DNA of 8,682 nt, taken from positions 1 through 8,682 of the forward strand of contig JALOTU010000070.1 in NCBI GenBank assembly GCA_025457725.1. The letters run 5' to 3'. Below are positions 1 to 5,888 of the stretch, piece by piece. The notes under the pieces were generated by a model. That model was not told where the DNA came from. It did not search any database and saw only the letters and a list, made by a program, of their open reading frames with translations. Both the position numbers and the translations under genes were made by a program. Position 1 is the first letter of the stretch; each line of letters opens with the position of its first letter. The stretch comes from Verrucomicrobiota bacterium (GTDB lineage Bacteria; Verrucomicrobiota; Verrucomicrobiia; Limisphaerales; DSYF01).

Positions 1-651
1 ATGGATGCCGCGGGCATCAAGGATGGGGTCAGGATTCATCTGGAGAAGAATGTTCCAATGGCAGCCGGTTTGGGCGGGGGGAGCGCCAATGCAGCTGTCA
101 CGCTTGCTGGCTTGAACGCGATCTTCGGGAATCCGGTTTCCCCTGGGCAGATTCAGCGGCTCGCCTCTTCGCTGGGGTCGGACGTTCCATTCTTTCTGCA
201 GGACGGACCCGCACTGGGCACGGGTCGTGGCGAGCAGATCCAGTCCCTGCCTCCTTTTGCAATCCTTCGCGAAACGGCCGTCCTGCTGATCCGGCCCGGG
301 TTCGGGATCGCGACAGCCTGGGCGTATCGCGAATTGGCCCGGCATCCGGAGGTTCTGCAAGGAAGCCCGGGTCGGGCCACCAGGCTCGTGCGGTTGCTCC
401 AGGCCGGCGATCTTCACGCGGCGGGGGCTGAGTTCTTTAACTCGCTCGAGACCCCGGTCTTTCAGAAGTATCCGTTCCTGGTGTTGCTCAAAGAGCATCT
501 CCTGGAACAGGGCGCGGTGGCAGCCTTGATGTCCGGCAGCGGCTCCACCACCTTTGCCATTGCACCTTCGGTCGCCACAGCCGAGCGGCTTCGGGAGAGC
601 GTATTGGAGCGGTTTGGCCCCTCCAACTGGACGGCAATCGCACCCCTCTGA
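1..651 (+). CDS. ispE: 4-diphosphocytidyl-2-C-methyl-D-erythritol kinase, 5'-truncated by window edge
   Basis: Cytoplasmic GHMP-superfamily kinase of the non-mevalonate (MEP) pathway. It phosphorylates the 2-hydroxyl of CDP-methylerythritol with ATP on the route to IPP and DMAPP. The visible 216 residues hold the glycine-rich ATP-binding motif PMAAGLGGGSANAA (residues 19-32), the SDVPFF segment whose Asp61 corresponds to the catalytic aspartate of the family, a GTGRGE stretch shortly after it, and the C-terminal GHMP motif SGSGSTTFAI near residues 178-187. Family members are about 280-300 residues and carry an N-terminal substrate-binding segment with a catalytic lysine. That part is absent here, so the ATG at base 1 is almost certainly an internal methionine and the gene starts left of the window. 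The reading frame ends with TGA and faces the TPR gene tail to tail. IPP and DMAPP feed squalene and hence hopanoid synthesis, but co-regulation with the hpn genes is not shown by the sequence. Confidence 0.95.
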   Translation: MDAAGIKDGVRIHLEKNVPMAAGLGGGSANAAVTLAGLNAIFGNPVSPGQIQRLASSLGSDVPFFLQDGPALGTGRGEQIQSLPPFAILRETAVLLIRPGFGIATAWAYRELARHPEVLQGSPGRATRLVRLLQAGDLHAAGAEFFNSLETPVFQKYPFLVLLKEHLLEQGAVAALMSGSGSTTFAIAPSVATAERLRESVLERFGPSNWTAIAPL

Positions 652-688
652 CTTGGTGCGTGCGCCTTGCGACCCGGTTGCCGCGGTT

Positions 689-1498
689 TCAGCCTTTCGC
701 TTTGGGAGATCGAAGATCGGGTGGAGCCTTGCCGAGACTGTTGCGGATCGCCTGCAAACGCTCCTCCCAGTGCGTCCACTCGTCCTGCCAGCGGCCCCCT
801 GAAAACTGTTGCCGCGCGGCTTCAAGATTGAGTTCCCATTCCTTCAGCTCCTGGCGCAGCAAGGCGGTCTCCTTCCAGCGCTCATAGGCTTCCATCAGGT
901 TGAGCCGGTTTTCGGGAAACGTCGGGTCCAGCTTGACCGCCTGGTGCAGGTGCGATCTCGCCTTGGCGCGGTTTCCCAGACTCACGGGCCAGCCGGGAGC
1001 TTCCAGATAAAGCAACCCGAGATTCCGGTCCGGCCCCGCCCGAGCAAAGCTGGCGTCCAGCTCCCGGGCCTTGGAGAAGTCTGACTCCATCAGGTTGACC
1101 AATTTCAGGGCGCCCAGGTTCATTGTGCGCGCGAGCTGACCCCGGTTCATCCCCAGGTAGTAATGCCCGGCAGCGAGCTCCGGTTCCTTCTCCACGGCCA
1201 GCTCACAGGCGGCAATTCCTTCGCGGGCCAGGGCAGCGCGATCGGTGTGATTGGTGGAGAACTCCGCCCAGTCAAAGCACGCTTTGCCAAAGCGCCAGGC
1301 CATTTGGGGGTCCTCGCTGTCCTTCGCATACGCTGCTTTCGCTTGTTGGTAAGCGAGATACGCACTCTGGGAGGGGGAATGAGAGTCGTCCGCCAGCACC
1401 GGCAGGAGACTGAAAACACAGACCGCTGCCAGAGCGAGCCCGTGTGCCCGGCCCGGGTATTTGGGGGTGCTGGATTTCATGGTTGCGCCAAGCATCAT
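689..1498 (-). CDS. Secreted TPR-repeat protein of unknown role
   Basis: Predicted exported protein of 269 residues. A positively charged start is followed by a hydrophobic stretch (about residues 18-35) ending in VLA-D, a good signal peptidase I site near residue 36. The mature part is helical and repeat-like. It has pairs such as AREGIAACELAVEKEPELAAGHYYLG and AKARSHLHQAVKLDPTFPENRLNL, with the A, Y/L and P spacing of tetratricopeptide repeats, about three to four in all. TPRs mediate protein contacts; nothing shows the partner. Start choice is open. ATG at 1498 has an AGGA about 11 bases upstream. ATG at 1480 (seventh codon) would fit a TATAAA -10 box lying directly upstream of 1498. The gene is convergent with ispE (37-base gap) and divergent from the hopanoid operon, so its 5' region shares space with that operon's promoter. 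I recognise no specific gene name. Confidence 0.82.
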   Translation of the reverse strand: MMLGATMKSSTPKYPGRAHGLALAAVCVFSLLPVLADDSHSPSQSAYLAYQQAKAAYAKDSEDPQMAWRFGKACFDWAEFSTNHTDRAALAREGIAACELAVEKEPELAAGHYYLGMNRGQLARTMNLGALKLVNLMESDFSKARELDASFARAGPDRNLGLLYLEAPGWPVSLGNRAKARSHLHQAVKLDPTFPENRLNLMEAYERWKETALLRQELKEWELNLEAARQQFSGGRWQDEWTHWEERLQAIRNSLGKAPPDLRSPKAKG

Positions 1499-1510
1499 CT
1501 CATTTATAGT
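1483..1510 (+). promoter_or_regulatory. Sigma70-like promoter of the hpnH-hpnJ operon
   Basis: TTGCGC (1483-1488) and TATAGT (1505-1510) are separated by 16 bases, close to the sigma70 consensus. The predicted transcription start is near 1517, only a few bases before the GTG at 1520, so the first gene would have almost no leader. On the opposite strand the same AT-rich patch reads TATAAA (1508 down to 1503), a possible -10 for the TPR gene without a convincing -35. Predicted from consensus only. Confidence 0.45.
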
Positions 1511-1519
1511 CCTGAACCG

Positions 1520-1729
1520 GTGAAATTAAACGCTAAATCAGCCCTCGTGCTTGCGGTTGCGACCTTGCTTGTCTGCCCGGGTTGCGGCGGGTTCCGTGGT
1601 TCACACAGCGTTTCTCCGGCCACATTCCTGTTGCCGGGCCTGGGCTCCACCACTCATACCCAGGCTCCCGTGGCTCCCTGTGAAACCAACGGCGTGCCTG
1701 CCGCGCCGGAGCTGGCAGCCCTCAACTAA
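1520..1729 (+). CDS. Small exported or lipoprotein-like peptide ahead of hpnH
   Basis: A 69-residue reading frame from GTG at 1520 to TAA, ending 7 bases before the hpnH start. The N-terminus looks like an export signal: KLNAK, then a hydrophobic run (residues 8-18), then CPGCGG. Cys22 follows Gly, as in lipoproteins, but positions -3 and -2 (Cys, Pro) are not a standard lipobox, so lipidation at Cys22 is uncertain. The mature part is short and rich in Pro, Ala, Ser and Thr, with a FLLPGLGSTT segment and one more Cys (residue 54). The open frame extends further upstream, but that part lies antisense to the TPR gene. GTG is chosen because it gives a typical signal peptide and matches the promoter. 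No clear Shine-Dalgarno sequence precedes it. Family unknown to me. Its place suggests a link to hopanoid synthesis or transport, or a role as a translated leader. Confidence 0.6.
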   Translation: MKLNAKSALVLAVATLLVCPGCGGFRGSHSVSPATFLLPGLGSTTHTQAPVAPCETNGVPAAPELAALN

Positions 1730-1736
1730 CAAGATC

Positions 1737-3164
1737 ATGCGATTCCCATTGGCCTTGTCGGTCAAGATTGCCCGACACATCATTCGTCATAAGCTCGCCC
1801 GAACTCCAAGATTCGCAATGGTGTTGCAGTTGGAACCGCTGCACACCTGCAACCTCACCTGCACCGGCTGCGGCCGCATCCGCGAATACTCCACCAGCCT
1901 CAAGGACATGGTCCCGTTGGAGGACTGTCTGAAGGCGGCCGTGGACTGCGATGCCCCCATGGTGTCCATCTGCGGCGGGGAGCCTTTGATCTACCCCAAG
2001 ATCGAGGAGCTCGTGGCTGGCCTGCGTGCCCAGGGCCGCATCATCTACATCTGCACCAATGGGGTTTTCATGCGCAAGAAGATGCGCGAATACATGGCGG
2101 CGCATTATTCGCCCGACCTGGAACATCGGCTCCAGCGTCTGGTCGCGGAGAACCTGGTGACGGAGAAGGAAGCCGACGCCATTCGTCACTCCGACGGTGC
2201 CGCGAAGCACAAGGCGGTCATCGTCCCGAGCAAATGGATGTACTGGAACGTGCATGTTGACGGGCTGGAGTTCACCCATGATCTCATCGTCGAGCGGGAA
2301 GGGGTGTTCAAGGAATGTGTCGCCGCGATTCGCATGGCGAAGATTCTCGGTTATCAGACAGCGACCAACACCACCGTCTACAAGGAGACGGACGTCGAGG
2401 AGCTTGAGGACATGTTCAACTACCTCAGCTCGCTGAATGTGGACGGGCACACCATCTCCCCCGGATACGATTACGACGCCGCCAAGAAGGACATGGTGAA
2501 GCGTTTGGGCAAGAAGCCGGAAGACTTCTTTCTGACCCGCGCGATGACCATCAAGAAATTCTCCCGCATCCAGGAGTGGGGCCGGTTATTCACCATTTTT
2601 GGCACGCCGGTGTATCAGGAGTTCCTTGCCGGAAAGCGGGACCTGACCTGCACCGCCTGGGCCATCCCCACCTACAACATCAAGGGGTGGAAAGCCCCGT
2701 GTTACCTGATGACCGACGGGCATTATCCCTCTTACCGGGAGATGCTCGACCAGGTGGATTGGGAGAAATATGGCGTGGTGGATGGCGTGGCGCGCGATCC
2801 GCGCTGTGAAAACTGCATGGTCCATTGCGGCTACGATCCCAGCGGCGCCCTCGGAACCAACTACCAGCCCGGAGACAACTGGAAAAACTTCAAATACAAC
2901 TTCTGGCCCCGGCCCGCCGCGATTCCCTTCTCGGCGGAGCTCGAAAAGCGCGCCTTCAACGGCGCCAGCATTGGCAAGGGCCACTTGGCGGAAGCCAAAG
3001 CCGCGATCAATTCCCCCGCCGCCAGCGCCCGGGGCGCCTTCTCCCGCAATGAAAGCCAGACAGGTGGCTTTGGCAATGGGTCCTGCGGCAGCGCGGAGAG
3101 TGCCGAACGGGATCAATTGCTGGCCAGGATCGAGACGGCCAGGAACAGCGACCCGGCCGCCTAG
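1737..3164 (+). CDS. hpnH: Adenosylhopane synthase HpnH (radical SAM), extended form
   Basis: Radical SAM enzyme that adds the 5'-deoxyadenosyl radical to diploptene to make adenosylhopane, the first step of the C35 hopanoid side chain. The N-terminus has LEPLHTCNLTCTGCGRI, with a Cx3Cx2C 4Fe-4S cluster at Cys38, Cys42 and Cys45. GGEP (80-83) is the usual SAM-binding motif. Cys106 in YICTNG matches the conserved Cys106 reported for Zymomonas mobilis HpnH as the residue that quenches the radical. Family landmarks follow: HVDG (173-176), ISPGYDYD, the YQEFLAGKR region, APCYLMTDGHY and CENCMVHCGY (Cys357, Cys360, Cys364). At 475 residues it is well over the usual length of about 330-390. It carries an insertion at about 120-165 and a low-complexity tail of about 75 residues. 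The ATG at 1737 is chosen because it aligns with known N-termini; the upstream open frame overlaps the small lipoprotein-like gene. It lies 7 bases after that gene, so coupling is likely. Confidence 0.93.
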   Translation: MRFPLALSVKIARHIIRHKLARTPRFAMVLQLEPLHTCNLTCTGCGRIREYSTSLKDMVPLEDCLKAAVDCDAPMVSICGGEPLIYPKIEELVAGLRAQGRIIYICTNGVFMRKKMREYMAAHYSPDLEHRLQRLVAENLVTEKEADAIRHSDGAAKHKAVIVPSKWMYWNVHVDGLEFTHDLIVEREGVFKECVAAIRMAKILGYQTATNTTVYKETDVEELEDMFNYLSSLNVDGHTISPGYDYDAAKKDMVKRLGKKPEDFFLTRAMTIKKFSRIQEWGRLFTIFGTPVYQEFLAGKRDLTCTAWAIPTYNIKGWKAPCYLMTDGHYPSYREMLDQVDWEKYGVVDGVARDPRCENCMVHCGYDPSGALGTNYQPGDNWKNFKYNFWPRPAAIPFSAELEKRAFNGASIGKGHLAEAKAAINSPAASARGAFSRNESQTGGFGNGSCGSAESAERDQLLARIETARNSDPAA

Positions 3165-3199
3165 CCCTCATCCCGACTCGCGAGCCCGCCGCAAGAATC

Positions 3200-4651
3200 A
3201 TGAGCGCACTCTTTCTATCCCCCCCTTCCTTTGATGGCTTCGATGGCGGCGCCGGCGCGCGCTACCAGGCGCGGCGCGAGGTCACCAGCTATTGGTATCC
3301 CACCTGGCTGGCGCAACCCGCGGCGCTCGTTCCCGGTTCCAGGCTCCTGGATTGCCCGCCGCACAACGTCGGGGTCGAGGAATGCCTGCGCATCGCCCGG
3401 GACTACGATCACGTCATCATCAACACGTCCACGCCGTCGTTGAAGAACGATTGCAAGGTTGCCGAAGCCATCAAGGCTCAGAAGCCCGGCACCAAGGTCG
3501 GCTTCGTCGGGGCGCACGCCATGGTGTTGCCCACGGAAACGCTCAAGGCGTCGCCGGCGATTGACTGGGTGGGACGCAAGGAGTTTGATTTCACCTGCAA
3601 GGAAGTCGCCGAGGGTCGCGAACTCTCGACGATCGCCGGATTGAGCTATCGCGATCGGGACGGCAAGATCAGGCACAACCCGGAGCGTGAACTGATCGCG
3701 GACATGGACGTGCTGCCCTGGGTGGCGGACGTGTACCGGCGCGACCTCGACATCGAGAAGTATTTCATCGGCTATCTGCTCCATCCTTACGTGAGCCTGT
3801 ACACCGGGCGCGGTTGTCCGGCCCAGTGCTCCTTCTGCCTCTGGCCCCAGACCATCGGCGGCCACCGTTACCGGGTGCGTTCGCCGCAGAACGTGGCGGA
3901 TGAGATGGCCTACATGAAGCAGATCTTCCCCAAGGTGAGGGAGTTCTTTTTCGATGACGACACCTTCACCGCGAATCTTCCCCGTGCCCGCGAGATCGCC
4001 AAGAGGTTGGGTTCACTCGGCACCCACTGGTCCTGCAACAGCCGCGCGAATCTCGACTACGACACCATCCAGAGTTTCAAGGACAACGGGCTGCGGCTGT
4101 TCCTTGTTGGTTACGAAAGCGGCAACGATGACATCCTCACCCGCATCAAAAAGGGTGTGACCACCGATGAAATGCGCCGGTTCACCAAGGCCTGCCACCG
4201 GGCGGGGGTGGTGGTTCATGGCACGTTCATTCTCGGGTTGCCCGTGGAGACGAGGGAGACCATCGAGCAGACCATTCGCTTCGCCCAGGAGCTGGACGTG
4301 TTCAGCATGCAGGTGTCCCTCGCGGCTCCGTATCCCGGCACCGAGCTCTACGAGCAGGCCAAGCTGAATGGCTGGTTCGTGAAGAAGGACAAGACCGATC
4401 TCGTGGAGAACGACGGACTGCAGCAGAGCACGCTGGAATACCCGGGTCTCAGCAAGGACGAGATCTTCGAGAGCGTGGAGCGCTTTTACAATCGCTACTA
4501 CCTGCGCCCGAAACCCATCCTTCGCATCATCCGCACCATGCTGGAGGACAAGGACGTGTGTGTGCGCCGACTGCGCGAAGGCTACGAGTTTTTCAAGAGC
4601 ATGGCCGATCGACGCAGCGATCTCGCCGCCTCGAAGTCCGCCGCCGCATGA
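3200..4651 (+). CDS. hpnJ: Hopanoid radical SAM protein HpnJ (BHT cyclitol ether synthesis)
   Basis: B12-binding-type radical SAM protein of 483 residues, the usual HpnJ length. In Burkholderia, HpnJ is needed to convert glucosaminyl bacteriohopanetetrol to the cyclitol ether, probably by ring contraction. The N-terminus carries the HpnJ hallmark PPSFDGFDGGAGARYQ (8-23), then SYWYPTWLAQPAAL (30-43) and a Rossmann-like cobalamin-type domain to about residue 140. GRGCPAQCSFCLWPQ gives the Cx3Cx2C cluster at Cys206, Cys210 and Cys213. EFFFDDDTF, LVGYESGN, GTFILGLP and SLAAPYPGT are the later radical SAM barrel strands. A C-terminal helical part includes EIFESVERFYNRYYLRPKP. The gene starts 35 bases after hpnH with no strong ribosome binding site. 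HpnP, the C-2 methylase, is also B12 radical SAM but lacks this N-terminal signature. The substrate-forming enzymes HpnG, HpnI and HpnK are not in the window. Confidence 0.93.
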   Translation: MSALFLSPPSFDGFDGGAGARYQARREVTSYWYPTWLAQPAALVPGSRLLDCPPHNVGVEECLRIARDYDHVIINTSTPSLKNDCKVAEAIKAQKPGTKVGFVGAHAMVLPTETLKASPAIDWVGRKEFDFTCKEVAEGRELSTIAGLSYRDRDGKIRHNPERELIADMDVLPWVADVYRRDLDIEKYFIGYLLHPYVSLYTGRGCPAQCSFCLWPQTIGGHRYRVRSPQNVADEMAYMKQIFPKVREFFFDDDTFTANLPRAREIAKRLGSLGTHWSCNSRANLDYDTIQSFKDNGLRLFLVGYESGNDDILTRIKKGVTTDEMRRFTKACHRAGVVVHGTFILGLPVETRETIEQTIRFAQELDVFSMQVSLAAPYPGTELYEQAKLNGWFVKKDKTDLVENDGLQQSTLEYPGLSKDEIFESVERFYNRYYLRPKPILRIIRTMLEDKDVCVRRLREGYEFFKSMADRRSDLAASKSAAA

Positions 4652-4696
4652 TCCCGGTGGCTGCCCGGTGTTCTTCAGCCCCCTCATGCCCGTTCA

Positions 4697-4723
4697 CACC
4701 CGGGCCGCGTCCGGCCCCGGGTG
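4697..4723 (+). terminator. GC-rich hairpin after hpnJ, possible terminator
   Basis: CACCCGGGCCG (4697-4707) pairs with CGGCCCCGGGTG (4712-4723), a stem of 11 pairs with one bulged base and a four-base loop. It begins 45 bases after the hpnJ stop and lies just before the promoter of the next gene. There is no run of T after it, so it is not a textbook intrinsic terminator. It may still mark the 3' end of the hpn transcript. Confidence 0.45.
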
Positions 4724-4728
4724 GCTCC

Positions 4729-4755
4729 TTGCCATGATGCCGGGGTCGCTATAGA
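4729..4755 (+). promoter_or_regulatory. Possible sigma70-like promoter of the lipoprotein-methyltransferase operon
   Basis: TTGCCA (4729-4734) and TATAGA (4750-4755) are 15 bases apart, shorter than the ideal 17. They sit just after the hairpin that follows hpnJ and about 36 bases before the lipoprotein start. The TATAGA box resembles the TATAGT box of the hpn operon. Consensus-based only. Confidence 0.35.
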
Positions 4756-4791
4756 CTGCACAGGTCTGTTTTAAACCAGGAAATCAAGCCC

Positions 4792-5421
4792 ATGAAATCC
4801 ATCGTCACCCAGGCATTGAGCGTTGCGACCCTTCTCGCCTTGACCGGATGTTCCACGACGCAGTTCACCAGCACCTGGAAAGCACCGGACGCCACCTTGC
4901 AGCCAATCGAACCCGGGGCGAAAGTCGGCGCCCTGGTCCTCTATCCCAAGGTGGCTGTTGAACACTCCGCTGAGGATGCCCTGGCCGCCGCACTCACCCA
5001 GCGCGGGGTGGTCGGGATTCCCGCCTACACGCTTCTCGGTGACACCAATCCGACCAGCGAAGCGGAGGCAAAGGCCGCGTTTGCCGGGGCCGGCGCAGTG
5101 GCGGTGGTCGTCATGCGTGGGGTGGAGGTGAGGAACCAGGAGGTGTTCAACAATCCCAGCGTGGCCGATCCCGTGGTGGACCCGGCCAGCCGCGCGTTTT
5201 GGGGCGGCTACTACAGTCGCAATTGGACCACGGCGACTGATCCGGATTATCTTAAAACCGCCAGACTCGTGAGTGTGGAGACGATGGTGTTTGATCTAAA
5301 ATCCAACAAGCTGGTCTGGAGCGGTCGCAGCCAGACGGTTGAGCCCGGGCAGCTCGACACCTTCATCCAGGAAGTCGTTGCCCAGGCCGCCAAGGAGATG
5401 AGGAAGGATGGTCTTCTCTGA
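4792..5421 (+). CDS. Uncharacterised lipoprotein, about 200-residue family
   Basis: Predicted lipoprotein of 209 residues. The signal peptide (residues 1-19) ends in the lipobox LTGC with Cys20 as lipidation site, so it should be anchored in a membrane facing the periplasm. The mature protein starts with CSTTQFTSTWKAPD and ends with LKSNKLVWSGRSQT and a helix to DGLL. This layout (a Ser/Thr-x-Trp-Lys opening, an alternating strand and helix core with GVVGIPAYTLL, an aromatic FWGGYYS region near residue 130, and a closing LVWS strand) resembles a widespread family of lipoproteins of unknown function in Gram-negative bacteria. No catalytic motif is visible. The ATG has AGGA 10 bases upstream, which supports this start. 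It is the first gene of a compact operon; 18 bases separate its stop from the 22-codon ORF. Confidence 0.82.
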   Translation: MKSIVTQALSVATLLALTGCSTTQFTSTWKAPDATLQPIEPGAKVGALVLYPKVAVEHSAEDALAAALTQRGVVGIPAYTLLGDTNPTSEAEAKAAFAGAGAVAVVVMRGVEVRNQEVFNNPSVADPVVDPASRAFWGGYYSRNWTTATDPDYLKTARLVSVETMVFDLKSNKLVWSGRSQTVEPGQLDTFIQEVVAQAAKEMRKDGLL

Positions 5422-5439
5422 CGGAGGTGGCATTCGGTT

Positions 5440-5508
5440 ATGACCGTTCTTTTGCTCAAGTTCATGTTGGCCGCCAGCGTCGGATTCTTCATTCTCGCGC
5501 TGCTGTGA
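5440..5508 (+). CDS. 22-residue hydrophobic membrane peptide
   Basis: A very small reading frame, ATG at 5440 to TGA at 5506-5508, encoding 22 residues: MTVLLLKFMLAASV followed by GFFILALL. Apart from one lysine it is a single hydrophobic helix long enough to cross a membrane. A GGAGG (5423-5427) lies 12 bases before the ATG, rather far but the best ribosome binding site in this gap. The stop overlaps the GTG start of the next gene in the sequence GTGA, a common arrangement for translational coupling. It may be a small membrane protein that works with the 127-residue neighbour, or a leader that sets its translation. Too short to assign to a family. Confidence 0.5.
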   Translation: MTVLLLKFMLAASVGFFILALL

Positions 5509-5888
5509 AGCCCTTCGGGTTTCAGCGCGATGGTTTGTTCCTTGTGGGGTGCGCGGCCTATGCGTGCAACCGCCTGTGCTTGAAGGAGACGGTGGCCAGC
5601 CCGTTTTTCCGCGGTTACTTCAATGATCTCTGGCTGATCCCCTGCGCACTCCCGCTGGTGCTTTGGCTGCACCGGCGGCTGGGCTGGCGGGGCGAGGCCC
5701 CCCCCTCGCTTGCTGAGGTTGCGGGACATCTTGTGCTCTGGTCGCTGCTATTTGAGTGGTGGGGCCCGCGTCTGATGCGGCACGCGACGGGCGATCTGCT
5801 TGATGTGGGGTGTTACTGGATGGGCGGCCTGGTGGCCTGGGCCTGGTGGAATCGCGCCGCCCTCCGCCAACGATTGCGGTCCGCATGA
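5505..5888 (+). CDS. Small integral membrane protein of unknown function
   Basis: A 127-residue protein starting at GTG 5505 and ending at TGA 5888. Hydrophobic segments lie at about residues 10-26, 42-56, 75-90 and 101-115, suggesting three to four membrane helices. Between them are FFRGYFNDLWLIPCALPLVLW, an FEWWGP motif (83-88), and GDLLDVGCYWMGG (96-108). The FNDLW and LLDVxCYxxGG patterns remind me of an unnamed family of small membrane proteins from Bacteroidota and related phyla, with loosely VanZ-like topology; I cannot give a family name. The open frame runs back to 5427, but GTG 5505 is preferred because it overlaps the stop of the 22-residue peptide (GTGA) and removes a non-conserved, charged N-terminus. 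The gene ends in ATGA shared with the methyltransferase start, so all three are probably co-translated. Confidence 0.75.
   Translation: MKPFGFQRDGLFLVGCAAYACNRLCLKETVASPFFRGYFNDLWLIPCALPLVLWLHRRLGWRGEAPPSLAEVAGHLVLWSLLFEWWGPRLMRHATGDLLDVGCYWMGGLVAWAWWNRAALRQRLRSA

Noticed and set aside
1722..2450. Long minus-strand open frame inside hpnH (242 codons)
   Set aside because: It is antisense to a well-supported hpnH; composition is that of a shadow frame in GC-rich DNA, with no recognisable domain.
3215..3865. Minus-strand open frame inside hpnJ (216 codons)
   Set aside because: Antisense to the conserved HpnJ N-terminus including its Cys cluster; no motif or plausible start signal.
3200..4651. 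HpnP (hopanoid C-2 methylase) as identity of the second radical SAM gene
   Set aside because: Also a B12 radical SAM protein, but the N-terminal SFDGFDGGAG and YPTWLAQPAAL signatures match HpnJ.
4013..4687. Minus-strand open frame inside the 3' half of hpnJ (224 codons)
   Set aside because: Antisense shadow of a conserved gene; no domain seen.
5427..5504. Longer start (ATG 5427) for the 127-residue membrane protein
   Set aside because: It overlaps the micro-ORF, adds a charged non-membrane stretch, and its ATG lies too close to GGAGG; the GTGA overlap at 5505 is a better start.
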